Shown one piece after another: positions 12,676 through 25,316 of a DNA stretch of 64,000 nucleotides. The first letter of the stretch is position 1. Every line of letters begins with the position of its first letter. The position numbers and the translations under genes were made by a program. Origin of the DNA: Marchantia polymorpha subsp. ruderalis (taxonomy: Eukaryota; Streptophyta; Marchantiopsida; Marchantiales; Marchantiaceae); assembly GCA_037833965.1 (NCBI GenBank), contig AP031355.1:17943501-18007500 (forward strand), written 5' to 3'. The notes below the pieces were generated by a model, which ran no database searches, had not been told where the DNA came from, and saw nothing but the letters and a program-made list of their open reading frames with translations.

Positions 12676-13792
12676 ATCAAGGCGTTTTGCCTTGGGACTC
12701 TTCCAGTTTCGGAAGTGCAGATCAGGAACTCACTTTCTTGGCGTGTTTGTGCATTTTGGTCCTGGCACCACGTAGAGAAGCTGCAGCATAGCGAAGTTAC
12801 CGTATGTTGTAGTTGAAGGCCTTCGGCTAAATGTTCAGAGCTAGTACCCGGTTAGAGACTTGAGTAGTGCGGATCTGCACCTGCGGGTGATTTCTGATGC
12901 TCAGAGCCGGTTGCGAGTTAGAGACTTGAACAGTTCACCCTTACTCCTTCGAGTGACGTATCATGATTGTACTCCTACGGGAAGTTTCCCCTGAATGCCA
13001 AAGTGAAGTTTTATTACTTTGTGTAAGCCTTGGTTTGCAATTCAGGTTGTGTGTGTGTGTTACTGGATTGTGTCTCAGTTAAGTTCTCAGTCGGGCCTGT
13101 ACTCTCTACGTTTGGTGTGAGTCGAGGGTGACGTCCACGGCGTATGAAGGGGCTTCGTTCCGAAGTGGGAAGTCCAGTCCGGGTTCCCTACGCTAGTTCC
13201 TGGCGGAAAGGCAGTAAAAGCCGGAGTGGGAGTCACTACCTGCAGAACCTCTGAGTGAACTTTTGAGACACTTTCCCCCTGAAATCCGAAGCGGAGGTCC
13301 TGACCGACCTCCGAGTTGTGCTTTTCCAGTTTCAGGTGTGCGTGTGTGTGTGTTGAGTGACTACGCTGTACTGTGCATCCTCCGAGCATCCTCCGAGTCG
13401 AGTATCCTCCTCCGAGTCGAGCCTCCGAGTCGAGCACTGCAGTATTTCTGGGAGTGACAGTCGCCTGAGAATTCAAACTCTACAAAAGTCTGTTAAACGT
13501 GACACTTTTACTCTATGTGTTGCCTCTGTCCCTGTGGGTTCGATCTTTTTACCACCATACTGCAGTTTTAGCCTTTGGTGGGTTATTACAACCGCGTATG
13601 AGTGACTTCGATCCGAAGTAGGAAGTCCAACCCGGGTTCCCTACGCTAGCAGAAAGCTAGTGGAAGGGTTGTAAAAGCCGGAGTTGGGAGTCACTACCCG
13701 CAGCTTCGCTGAGTGTACTCGCGAGAGATTTTCCCTTTGAAATCTTGAGTAGAGGTCTTTACCGATCTCTGGGTTATGTTTCTGTAGTTTCA

Positions 13793-13815
13793 AGTGTGTG
13801 TGTGTGTGTGTGTGT
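13793..13815 (+). repeat. (GT)n microsatellite in the 3' part of element A
   Basis: About ten GT dinucleotides occur here. Shorter GTGTGTG runs sit at the matching place in B (13335-13350) and C (about 56970), so the tract is part of the element family. Confidence 0.8.
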
Positions 13816-14021
13816 TAGTTACGCTGCACTGTGCGACCTCCGAGTGAGCTCCGAATGAACACTTGCAGTATTTCTGGGAGTGACAGTCGCCTGAGAATTC
13901 AAACTCCTCAATAGTCTGTTAAATGTGACACTTTGTACCCTATGTGTTCCTCTGTCCCTGTGGGTTCGAACTTTCTACCACTATATTGCAGTTTTAGCCT
14001 TTAGTGGGTTATTACAATGAC

Positions 14022-17000
14022 ATCAAAGAAACGCTCCTTCACAATATTGTCCATGATGTGATCCATATATTAGATATAATTAATGCACTTCACACCAGAC
14101 TCAAATCAAATGCCACTCATTGTGCATCGCATAGTTGAGGCAAGTGACAACACAAGCAAGGCGGCCAGTCATGTTGCGAGCTCCATTAAAAATTAGGTTG
14201 AGTAAAAAAACTTTTCAATCGCGGCAAAGAATTTCTAAGAACTTTACAACCATCAAGAAAATGACATTGTCGATGTGTGAGTCGAACATTAAGAGCGCCG
14301 TTGCATGCAAATTATTAATGTTATGAAAGGCTGGCAAAAAAATTCAAAAGCGCAAATTGAAATACGAGATGTTATGATGCAATGCCAAATATATAGCAAT
14401 AGTAAAACTTTAATGCATGACGCAGATGGCGAGCCATGAGCTTTAAATTAATAGCATACACAATTCTGATGAAGTTGGACATGTCATTGCAAGAACAAAC
14501 ATGCATGAGAGTATTGTTCATAACATTGTATGTGCATTTCAATATGTTGGTTGTCAACCAGAATGAAGTACCGCATGTCACGCATTGTAGCGTAAACTTG
14601 AACACAATGATTTTTGATTTCACAATAGGGACTCTGCAAGCATAAGTGGAGTCGCTTTTATCATACGTGTTGAAATAATAATAACACTCGCTGTTTTATC
14701 AATGCTGCCTTTTAAACAAGTGGGCAAATTACAAGATTTGCGGACAATCTCATTAGCGAATGCATACTATCTGAATCCTTGTCGACGACATCAGTTGGGT
14801 AATATCATGCAGCCAACAAGCACGCCCACGATATATTTTTCATATTTCTAAACACAATTTGACGATTAACATCAAGAGATGAAAACGGTTAATATTTGAC
14901 ATTCAATAACCGAGAGACATTATCAAGCCAAGCCTCACCTCATTGGCCTTGACGTAATCATTTGCACCCTTAGATATCATAGAACATCAACCACGCAACT
15001 CCAATCTCAATAACAAATCATGCAACTTCTATGCATAAATCAAAATTAGCATAAATAGACGAGTGATATCAAGATCATACATTGGTGTAGATGATATATG
15101 TCTGACTAATTATCGTCTGCTCATTAGGTGCCATCTCTTTTGAAATCATTGCTCTCACGACAAGATTTATCTTATATTCACACGAGCTTCTAACTAAGAA
15201 TTACATCGATGATTTTTTGTTGTTCTCACATGTGCCACAATTGGTACAAGTCGTATTGAGGCTCTTTAGCTTTTTGTATGGATTGCACAAGCGGAGTAAG
15301 ATGCAGCAAACCGTGTTCTTTGCGGAGTAGATTCACAAGATATATAGCAAAATTGCAGCAAAGAATGTTGATCTTGGAGATCAAATACGCAAAGAACATA
15401 ACAATAATCACATGTGAGACTTCTCTATGGCAAAGCCAACCCTAGCACAAAGTATGTCAAGTGCCAAATATAATGCACATCGCTCCTAACACAATGAGAA
15501 CAATTTCTAGAGTCTTATCCCTCTTCTTAAAGAGTTCAGCTGGAACCAAAGCAAACAATATGAAGAGAAGTAGTCTCGCAATCTGCCCACGATGCCTCAC
15601 ACAAAGCCGCAACCCGTTGAAAGTGTTTACTCGTCCGACTTGCAAATTGTCCGGATTCACACAAAATAATTTCACACACTCAAGCAATCAATAGTTTGCT
15701 TGCTAACTCACTTGCTTGCCTACAGTTAGAGTTTCACTTCGGATCTCGTACCCCAAAGCAAACAAGATCACACTCTCAAAAACAAACCTCCTTGTTTTTG
15801 TTACGTCATAACACATTCACACCAAATTAGCACCAAAATAAGACTTCTTGAATTACATCAACTTGTTGAGTGAATCAATATCTCACAAGTATTGCTCCAT
15901 AACGTAGTTTTTCTCTTTTCTAAATAATGTAGACCATTGTATTTTTCACACTCTAAATTCTTTAAAAATGATTGTTCTGCTAAATCTTTCTATTTATAAT
16001 AGTCACTAAAATGGTGATTTCAAAATTATGTCTAATATTTGAAATTTTTAAAAGTGCAAAAAAACTTGCAAAATCTTTTTATTGTGCTTTTCAATTTCAA
16101 AGTAAAGCATAAAGTTTTCTTAAAATAATATATGATATGGATGTATTATAAATTACAAGCTTTTGAAAATATTCTTGAAAGAAAGAAATGTGAAGGAATG
16201 CAAAAACATAAAGATTCATCATTCAAAAAATAACTCATCTACAATAACATACTTCTATTTTAAGTTTTGAAATATCTATTCTACTACAAATAGCTTTCAT
16301 TGATAAACTTTTCAAAAAAAAATGGGAATTTTTTTACTTTAAAAATTAATCACAATATATCCTGAAATGAAATCTGATCAAAACTAAATAGTGCTCAAGT
16401 TTGAATGATTAAAAGCATGCTAAAAAATCTTGAAAATTATATATTCATTAAAACATTGGTTTTTGTTTTTTGAACTTACATGTGACGTGAAAACAAGCAA
16501 GTGACAGGAAACACTCAATACAAAATATAACATGGTTTACCCCTTTGAAGTGGCTACGTACACCAAGAACATGCGACACTTTACTTCAGGCTTTTCACAC
16601 AAGAAGCTTTTCATGTCCAGCTGAAAGCCGGGTATTTAACCCTAGTGTACAAAATCGTCTTAGCTAAATATAGCTAGGACCTGAGTTTACTCTTTAAGAG
16701 TATTAACTTCAACGTTACAAAGCATTTTCCAAAAATTAATGGAAAAATGTAAAAAATACAGGGTTCAATGCATTTCTTAGATTAATAACAAATTAGTTTA
16801 TGTTAGTTTAAATTAATTCATGGAAAGCTATAGATGGATTGATATGTCATTATATTAGATGAATTTAAAAAAATAATTATACTCCTGAAATATCGCAATA
16901 AATTTTTTACAACATCATATTTCAATGTCATCACGATTATATGTTTATTTAATAAACTCATTTACTTCTTGAAAATTGTTTTTGAGTATTGAAATTTTAT

Positions 17001-18590
17001 CTCATTCAGCTATGCAATTCTGTTGATAAATAAATCATTTTCAAATTTGAAGACATGTTCAATCAGTCATATCATTTTGTCAATATATGATATACACCAA
17101 TGTAACATAACATGGATTTGATATTGTACAGTAAAAAATCGTAGACCTTTAATATTTTTGAGCTTTCAAGAATACACGTCATAGTTTTTCAAAATCACTT
17201 TTTTCAACTTAATTTAAGATTGATAATTTTCATTAAATAAGAATAATAATATCTAATAAAATCCAAATAAACATGGTTTTAGTCTTCGTTTATTCAAAGA
17301 AAATTGATGAAACCTACATTTTCAATAAAATATCATAAAAAATAATAAAATATTTTATTGTTGAAAATTCAAAAGAATAAATTAAAATATTTTTCAATCT
17401 AAAAATTCGTTTCTTTAATTACACGTTTGATGTATTTGAATTTAATTAAATTATATAGAAATTACTTAAAAGAAATTTAATTAAAATTTTTCATATTTTT
17501 AAATCTGGTACAAAAATTGTGAGATGAATATGGATTAAATTTTTCATCCATCAACAATGGTTTGATTTTTTTTAAATCAAAAAATGATTTCTAATAATTA
17601 TTTAATTAAATATTTGTAAAAAAAAATGTACAAATTTCATTATGTTGTGATGAAGTATCGCAACTATGAGTTGAAACATGTTTTACTAAAATACCATCCA
17701 AATAAAGATTTCAATACAAATGTTTATCTAAGGTATCAAAGCCAAAACTAAAATTTTTAAGTATGGATTTACAATGTAGCATAGTAAAATATGTGGAACA
17801 AATTAATTTATAAAAAAAATAAAAGAAGAAATTTCCGTGACATGATAATTTTAAATGAAAATAATAATTACAATGAGAAAGTACAAAATATGGTATTTAA
17901 TAGTAGTATATATTTGCAAGAACAAGACAATAATTGATAAACAAATATATTTTTCCAACAAAAATAATATGAAGAAAAATATTTGAATCTGTGAATAGCA
18001 ATCAATATATTCTGATTGTAAAAAAAAATTTCAAGACTTAAAGAGAAATTCTTTTGCGCTGAAGTTTAAACATTTGTTATTGACAAATATTCAGAGAGGG
18101 GAATTTTTTTAACACAAAGAAGAGAACTCAATTTTTTTGAAATGAAACTAAGGCTTTACGGTATGTTTTTAAATTTTCAGAATATTGTGTGGTGTTAAAA
18201 AATTGAATACTTTTAATTAAGGTTGAATGAAAATAGGTAACGTGAACTCACATGAAGCCAAAAATGAATATTTAAATTATTGTCACAAGTTATCGATACC
18301 TACGAGCACATTTTGAGCAATTACAGCTTATGAAATGTTGAAACATCAAATTGTAATATTATAAAACTCATAAAAAAAGTTATATGAAAGTTTTATTCAT
18401 TTGGATTGATTTGGGTTCAGGATTTATTACATATTGGCAGAAAATAAAAAATAACACAATTGAAACTTTGCGTGGAGATCTATAAGCAAATCAGCTCGAG
18501 AAATCAACGACGAGGAATGAAAGTGCATTCACAGAGCTATTCACGTTACTCAGACTAACTGAAGAAGATATAATTTCAAATAGCGAGGTG
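14022..18590. other. AT-rich intergenic region without a recognised gene
   Basis: From about 15800 to 18500 the sequence is strongly AT-rich with many A and T runs. All frames are short, and none of the 60-85 codon frames shows a family motif. The part at 14022-15700 is less extreme and may hold old transposon remains, but nothing could be named. Confidence 0.6.
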
Positions 18591-19366
18591 GCTCGTCGAT
18601 GTTAGAAGGGAATATACCTTACGAAACAACGAAGCTTGCTCCGCATGTTCATGTCCACCAAATCAGCTCACCTTATAAGGTATTATTAAGTTACATGAAA
18701 GACAAAGACGTAATCCTGTCAAAACCTCATTGGTGACAATTGCAAGCATAAACACTAGAATCAGATAAACGATTGGAGACTATGCAGCGGAGCTGTGCTC
18801 CGCTGCATGTAGTTCAATAATAAAACTCAACAAGTAGATACATTTCAATAACGACCACGAGCATCCTGCATAGCGAGCATGCAATTCATAGCGAAAGCCG
18901 GAATTCGGTTTATTATGTGCACGAAAGCACCCAATGAAAGTGACAATTGTGGGCTTCGATCTCAAAAGCAAACGAAGCAAAGAATGGTGCCTGCAGGAAT
19001 GCCCGCGTGCTACATAATTAGCACAGCAGATCTTCTTCCCAAGGTCTTGAAGAATGTTGTGCGAGACCAATGCAGTGTTCATTTGTACTCTTCCTAACAA
19101 CTTTAGAGAACTAGTAAAACTTGCTAACTAGCTTAGAACTCTCTCGAATTGCCACCAAACTTCCTCCATGTCACTAGTTTCGATTAACGCTCAGTAATAA
19201 AGCTCACCATGTTGGCTAGAAAAACTTCACCTAATGGCTAGCTTAGAGCACCCTCCCGTTTCAGCAACTACAATTCTAAGTGCTTTGATAAAGAAGAGTC
19301 TAGTCTGGGTCCACTGAAACAATTTTACAACTCAATTTAACAAAGAAACAATTTTCAGCTTATGTT

Positions 19367-20914
19367 CTAGTTCTTCTTCGAGCAGACTTTGCGGATCTCT
19401 CCCTGAGATCCGGTCAGGACCTGAATCCTTCCCATCTTCTGCATAGCCAGCCCGAATTGGCTAAAGAACTTCGAGCTCGGGGATCGAACAAGATCCAGCA
19501 CTTGCTTCAGACCGCTGCTTGTGGAGATGAGAGCATCGTCCGACTTGAAGATGGCCTTGTGATCCAGAACGTTAGTGAAGTAGTTGATGTCGAAGGTCTG
19601 GCCTCCCTTGCTTGAATCCAGAGCGACGAATTTGTTTGCGCTGCTGGCGGAGTTGGGACACACTCCTCTCTTCTCCCTGACGTAAGTGGTGTTGAGATAA
19701 GGATCGGCACCACTTGCGCTTCTGGGAAAGTTATAGATGCGGGGAGTGACCTTGCTGCAGTGGGTAAGTCCGATTGTGTGGGCACCTGAATCGCACCAAA
19801 ACACATTTTAGTGCAAGATCAAGGTTTGTGGATGAGTTGCATATTCTGCTGGGGGTTATGGCATCGGGAAATATTATATAATTGTGATGGTTAACTATGA
19901 ACTTTGACATTTAGAGTAATTCCTAAGTCCACCTGAAAGGACGATCAAGTCCGATTGGCTGAGGCCCTTGCTGTTGAAGTTCTGAAGAAGCTGCCTGAAG
20001 CTGAACCCATCACCCGGAAGATTGCTGGACGCGGCACTTGCGCGCGAAATCGTTCCATCTCTTCGACCAAGGGGAACCGACCAGCTTGGTCCCCCAATCT
20101 GCAATCACATGAGTTGCACAGTTGAAATACCTGACTCCAACGAACGGAGGTGGCTACCGAAGTTGATAGGAATTGAGAAGAAGAAGAGCTTCCAAATCTT
20201 CCAGTTATTCCACATGGAGACCTCAGGAAAATTTGTTTGTGGTTACATGACTGTGTTTCTGCAGAAACACAGTCAGTCGTGCTCTTCCTCGAAACTAGAT
20301 ATGCAATGAAGAAGGTAAGGGCAGAACGTACAGTGGCGATGGCATCTCTAGCTGCAAGAGCCAGGATATCGGAGCACGAAAAAACACCGGGACAAGTCCT
20401 TTCTATTGCAGCCTTCGCTTGATCGATGATTCCAAATCCTTGAAGTGAGAGATTTGGTGGTGCATCCTTTTCTGCCTTATTTCCAGGAGTTGAAGACAAA
20501 AGCACTGATCCATCACATCCCTGCATCAGAAGAAGCTTTAGTTGAAAGCGGTGTCACAAATGATTGCATATATTGACGACTTGACAAGTCGAAATCAGAT
20601 GTTTCGCATCTCCAATTCTGGTGAAGTCTAGAATCTTGACCATGTGAGTGAGTGAAGATCACTTGATTCAGAGTTCTAGTACGTTGGATGCAGAAAACCC
20701 GTACATTGACAAAACAATCGTGGAAATGCAATCGGAGAAGGCCGGCGGCATTTCTTCTGTCACTGCGAACAGCCGCGCTGACCACGTTGGCAACAGCTTG
20801 CACACCACCGGGACAGCTCTTTGCGTAGAAGCTCTGAGATAGCTGCGCGTCTGCCGTGGCAGCGTACAATATTGCCAGTCCAATGGAAAGGTAGATTGAG
20901 GGCGCCATCTTCAT
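19367..20914 (-). CDS. Class III secretory peroxidase, gene 2
   Basis: Exons: 20914-20705, 20520-20332, 20098-19933, 19785-19367, giving 984 coding bases and a 327-residue protein. Introns of 184, 233 and 147 bp are GT-AG with phases 0, 0, 1. The precursor starts [17 protein letters not shown] 20914 was chosen because it follows TTTTCAG, a likely leader-intron acceptor, and the ATG two codons on is an alternative. A signal peptide of about 23 residues ends at ADA, with mature Gln first. The distal pocket [10 protein letters not shown] keeps the catalytic Arg and His, and [12 protein letters not shown] holds the proximal haem His. Eight cysteines fit the four conserved disulfides, and there is an N-glycosylation site NTT in exon 4. 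The protein ends VCSKKN with no vacuolar extension, so apoplastic export is expected. The family uses H2O2 to oxidise phenolics and other wall substrates; the specific substrate cannot be read from the sequence. Confidence 0.95.
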
Positions 20915-21098
20915 CCTGAAAACTAAATCTAGTCTAAAGTTTATCTGAACAGAACGAAGTACAGTTAGAACCTTCAGACGCAAAAGTAGATGCTGATTAT
21001 AGAGGTATGAGCAAGTCATGAGAAGTTTGAATCCACATTAGATGACAGGGAATAGTCGAAAAATCACAGTACGAGAATTGGTTACTCCTTTTCTCACC
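20915..21098 (-). promoter_or_regulatory. Leader splice donor and probable 5'UTR intron of gene 2
   Basis: On the coding strand a conserved leader ends TTTAACATCACG followed by donor GTGAGA (exon end 21098). The acceptor TTTAGTTTTCAG stands one base before ATG 20914. The implied intron is 182 bp (21097-20916). The same arrangement can be drawn for genes 3-6. This rests on sequence pattern and conservation only. Confidence 0.6.
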
Positions 21099-21104
21099 GT
21101 GATG

Positions 21105-21553
21105 TTAAACAGCTAGCTCAGCCGAGCTTGAATGAAGCTGGGGCTGAGTGCTGCTGGTATTGAACGTCTGGGAGAGGTCAACTGTGAATGATCCGATGAT
21201 TGCAATCGTCTTATAGGTGTTGAATGCATGGTCTGACTCTAGTCGCCACTGACCCGGCATAACTCCTGCAAACCAAGGAGTTGGAGACTTTTCTTCCTCC
21301 ATGTGGGGATCTCAAACCTCTATCGAACCTGATTGCAGATAGCACCTGGTTTTGGAATCTTGTCGAGAAGCTCAGTGGTTGCCTCGACGAGCACAGGCTG
21401 CTTGTGTATATTGGCTAGGGTGACTGGCTGGCATAAGTTTTCATATATAACCCAGCCGGAACAGCACTCTGCATCTATGCACCATTGACAGGCTTCATCT
21501 TGTATGGTAAACTCTGGCCCAGTTGGAACCTTCCACGACTGAGCTGCACTCAA
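21105..21553 (-). other. Conserved upstream block with two short open frames (gene 2 unit)
   Basis: Two minus-strand frames, 21553-21320 (77 codons, Cys-rich middle CQWCIDAECCSGW) and 21302-21105 (65 codons), are matched in the gene 3 unit at 27458-27225 and 27207-26926. The same region in the gene 4 and gene 5 units is shifted or broken. The block covers the putative promoter and leader, so conservation probably reflects recent duplication plus regulatory function. A peptide is not excluded but is not supported. Confidence 0.35.
21210..21216 (-). promoter_or_regulatory. Probable TATA box of gene 2
   Basis: CTATAAG on the coding strand lies about 300 bp upstream of the ATG and 115 bp upstream of the leader donor. 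It is conserved in genes 3 and 4, and as ATATAAG in gene 5. A start site near 21180 would give an untranslated first exon of roughly 80 bases. Confidence 0.5.
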
Positions 21554-23099
21554 TGACTCACTTCAAGCACTCTATAATTCAATAAGAAAGGAGCATACAT
21601 TGGAAGGGATGCTGCAAGTGAGGGATCAGGTTCTTCTAAAAACGAGATGCAGGCTTAGATTCCACCGACCTCAACTCTGTCTGCAGTGGCATACATAATG
21701 CGTCAAGTTCAGTATACCCTGGCTGGTGGTTTCGATTATCCAACAAGACAGCAAGATCCAACTGCCCTCATCTTTGTTGTGCAAAAGGCATTATGGCTTA
21801 ATCTGAGGAATGCATACTTCACTCCGAATCTTCTTTTTCAAATTTGTCCGAAAAACACGCAGTTTTATCAAGGTTTGAAGGCGCTGACCGTCAGACGAAT
21901 GACACGACTTAGGCATGCAATCACTCCTCGGCTTAATCTGTTCTCTTCAAACGGAAAGCTCGGATTATAATTAGAACTCTACAGTGCAGCCCGGTAGCTT
22001 GCTAGTCTAGCATGACCTGCTCTTCAGGGCTAGGGTGGATTCGCACATGTCTGATATCACCCACATCGGGTAGTCTCCAGGTGATACCTAGTCTAGGGGA
22101 ACGTCTCTCATCTCTGAGATCTATGTACTCATCTATGTATCTAACTTCCGCCTCTGCTCCTGTCTCATGTACTTCCTCCACCCAAAGGCACAACATTTTT
22201 TGAACAACTCGAAATTAACCGCTCCGAATATATCACGAAATACATTAGATCTCAAATATATGTACAGTAAGTACCGTCTCCTGAGAAGGGTTTGCTTCTC
22301 TCACAGGAGGATGAGTCGAGAATTCCCCATTCAAAACAAAACAAATTTTGAAATTATATAAGCAACTGCGTGGTGGACATCCGTGCGATGTGAGTGGAGT
22401 CAGGCAGTCGCAAATCTATACAACTTGGATCAGTTCTTAGCTATGAATCAGTTTGGTCAGTGAACTGATTGCGAGGATTTCTTCCGAATTTGTGAGTGAG
22501 TAAACGAAAATTCTTCTCTAAGAACTGGATATCGGCCTCAAATTCGAGATAAAGATTCCAGACGATTTACGTCGTTCCCGGTTTTAAACACAACTACAAT
22601 GAACTGAAGGGTACTGTCCTGTTTAAAATCTCACGACTGCATACAATTCAATTGATTAAATCAGTCTGCTCGAAATGTTGGCTATTCCTCTCGTTGTCTG
22701 ACTAGTGGACAGGTCAATGTCACCTATCACACAGATATTACCATTGTAGACCCTCATTTCAGATGATGAGTGAGCCCGAGTGAATCAATTCGTGGTTTCG
22801 AAGAATGTGCAGAGTTCACTGCAACTGTTTTTTCATAAGTGAATTGCCAATTTCAACTTGCATTCTTAGGTCGTACAAGTTGCAAATTCCGCCTGTTTAA
22901 AGAAATTTAATTTGATTACAATTAGCTCTAAGATCCAGGCGTATGTGGATTTCTTAGCGGCCTACAAATTTCTGTCCGTTTCTTACAGCTCTGTTCATGC
23001 ATGGTTGTACATCCACAGTCTTATCGTATTCTTTGAACAGTGCACTACTTGGTTCTTTTAGGGTCCATCTAATGACGAGCAGCATTTTTATAGAGTCGC

Positions 23100-24530
23100 G
23101 GAAACGTAGATGGCGTAAATTTACTTGCGCGTTCAATTGATCATACCTGATTAACATTTTGTTATTAATTCTTGTATCAACAACAATTGAAATGTTCAAT
23201 TTCATTTTAATTATTTCTACCTAAATTGGAAAAAGTATGTTATTTTCAAATTTTCAGTTTTTGAAGAAATAAATTTCAAATGAAAGATTGTATTTAATAG
23301 TTGTGTATTCATCATAAAATATTTTTTATTATTTAAACTTCAAAAAAATTCACAAAATTGAAATTATTCATCTTAAATTTACATGAAAAATTCCAGAAAT
23401 AATCTAATCTTGTGTACAAAATTCTGCAATTTAATTTGAATAGATTGAAAATTATCTAATCACTATCTTTCATAATAAAATATAATATTGTGAAAACTAC
23501 TTAAGTATGGATGGGATGTTATTTTCTCTTGGATGCTATTATCATACTTGTAATTATTTATATTTTCTCAACATTCAAAATAATAAAACATCTTCTAATA
23601 ATTGTGAAGAATCGCAATGATACTAAACCCTAAACTTGATGATTACCAGAGTGAAGACTTCATCTATCAGAATTCACAATGACGCAATTAGCTGCTAAAA
23701 GGTCTCGAGCTTCCGCAAATTTCAACAAGTCATGAGGTCTTCCTAGAGTACTGTTTGAGTAATCAATTTCAACAGACTTTGAGGTATTTCGACAAGACAA
23801 GTTTTCTAGATCCGGCTCGAGAATCGAACACAGATACATTTCCACATTCCTTCCCGTAGATCACTAATATCATCCTGAATCGCGATCGGTACTGCTTCGG
23901 CCTTTCACACCAACGCATCCACGGTCGCTTCTAAGTCATGGAATTTATTCAGCTCTTGTGTCCATAAATTCCTTAGTGCGTCCATAAACTTACGCCCCAT
24001 GGCCATGTATATCTCCCGTGGCTTCTAAACACACTCTACCGGGAGTCTCCATGACGTCTTTGATTTGCTTCAATTGCTGCAATTTGAAGTCGCTACACGG
24101 CTAGAGTAGATAACCAAAATATTGACGGAAAATTGTGTTGAACCTTTGAGGCTCTTCAATCTCTACTTCGTAGAGCAGCTTCGTGGAATTTGGCAACTTG
24201 ACCTAGACCTTCTCCTTCTCTGCTGCCTCAGAACTTGCTTCGGCTTCTCTAACTCTACTGAGCTATTTCTATGTTGCATAAGTTTTGACCTCAGCCTGTT
24301 CTGGTGCTAGTTTCTGTTGCTCCTAACTTGCATTAGCGTATGTAACTCCAACCTACATGTGCCATTTGTTAAACTTTGTGGGTAGCACTTCGCTTTTTAG
24401 TATCCTAACGTAAGCTTAATTCCTCATACTTTGTCCTAAATTCCTAATTACAACGTCGAACTAAGAGTAAGTCAGCTACAGAACTCTTCACTTTTATCAT
24501 CACAACTGCAGAGAACATCAGATGAAAGAG
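23100..24530. other. Spacer between peroxidase units 2 and 3
   Basis: AT-rich at 23200-23640, then mixed composition. Nothing recognisable as a gene is seen; the open frames are under 65 codons and lack motifs. Confidence 0.5.
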
Positions 24531-25316
24531 CGTGGTTGCTGGTCTCGATGTTTTTCAAGGTATTTTACCTTACGAAAGAGCGATACTTGCTCGGCAGGCT
24601 TAAGTCCACCCAATCAGTGCACCTTAGAAGATTAGAAATAATTTTCAAAGAAGGAAGAAGACATCAACCTGTCAAATTCCATTGGCGAACATTGCCATTA
24701 TGAACACTACTTGTATCAGCTTAACTGTTGGAGAATGTAGTTCAACTATACAACTCAACAAGAAGTAGATACATTTCAATAAAGACCAGGAGCATCCTGC
24801 ATCTGTAAGACTTCATAGCGAAAGCCGGAATTCGGGTTATTATGTGCATGAAAACACCCCATGAAAGTGACAATTGTGGGCTTCGATCTCAAAAAGCAAT
24901 CGAAGCAAAGAATGGTGCCTGCCGCGTGCTACATAATTAGCATAGCAGATCTGCTTCCCAAGGTCTTGAAGAATGTTGTGTGAGACCAATGCAGTGTTCA
25001 TTTTTACTCTTCCTAACAACTCTGGAGAACTAGATACTAACAACTTGCTAGCTAGCTTAGTCCTAGCGACCAAATCTCCTCCATATCAATAGATTTGATT
25101 CCCGCTCAGTATTGAATCCCACCATGTTGGCTAGAAAAACTTCGCCAAATGGCTAGTTCATGAAGTCTTGAAGCACGAGGTCCTCAGTGACCAGGTGCAC
25201 CAAGAGAATTGGGACGTTATACGTTTCAGCAACTACAATTCTAAGCGCTTTGATAAAGAACAGTCTAGTCTGGGTCCACGAAAACAATTTTATTACTCTA
25301 AGAAACCATTTATGCT

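Larger units (their letters stand above)
8774..13590 (+). mobile_element. Element B: 4.8-kb relative of element A carrying a long decayed ORF
   Basis: Element B starts TGTGGTAACACAC and ends GGGTTATTACA, with the same termini as A and C. It is flanked by the perfect 5-bp duplication ACCGC (8769-8773 and 13591-13595). Element C has the empty site as TTCACCGCGTATGAGTGAC at about 56766. One inverted-repeat unit remains (about 9140-9267). A GC-rich segment of about 2.7 kb with the open frame described separately comes next. It is followed by a TATA box (GTATAAAG, about 12665), the hairpin CAAGGC-GTTTT-GCCTTG, and a 0.9-kb 3' part homologous to A and C. The start motif does not recur near the 3' end and the end motif does not recur near the 5' end, so no pair of LTRs is visible. 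Confidence 0.85.
4325..14016 (+). mobile_element. Element A: LTR-type element (solo LTR or non-autonomous), interrupted by elements D and B
   Basis: The element starts TGTGGTAACCCAC and ends GGGTTATTACA. It is flanked by the perfect 5-bp duplication ATGAC (4320-4324 and 14017-14021). Removing D (6127-8243) and B (8774-13590) with one copy of each of their target duplications leaves about 2.75 kb, close to intact relative C (54605-57180). The order inside is: 5' end; array of inverted-repeat units (4546-5565); a block with telomere-like TTAGGG (about 5955-5985); a TATA box (GTATAAAG, 6091); a short hairpin CAAGGC-GTCTT-GCCTTG (6104-6119); then about 0.9 kb to the 3' end. No coding frame, primer-binding site or second LTR is seen. 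TG...CA ends and a 5-bp duplication are typical of LTR retroelements; solo LTR is the simplest reading. Confidence 0.85.
18600..23100. repeat. Tandem duplication block holding peroxidase gene 2
   Basis: Flanks on both sides of gene 2 recur around genes 3-5. Downstream, sequences such as TGGGCTTCGATCTCAAAA (18950), GACAAAGACG and CCCAAGGTCTTGAAGAA (19038) have counterparts near 24880, 29670 and 35350. Upstream, blocks at 21320-21560 and 21990-22200 have counterparts in the other units. The outermost part (22660-23100) matches 38480-39000 near gene 5. Block limits are approximate and were judged by eye. Confidence 0.75.

Noticed and set aside
19507-19806. 99-codon frames overlapping exon 4 of genes 2-5 in another frame
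   Set aside because: They are conserved only because exon 4 is conserved; the real frame contains GAHTIG and the C-terminal cysteine.
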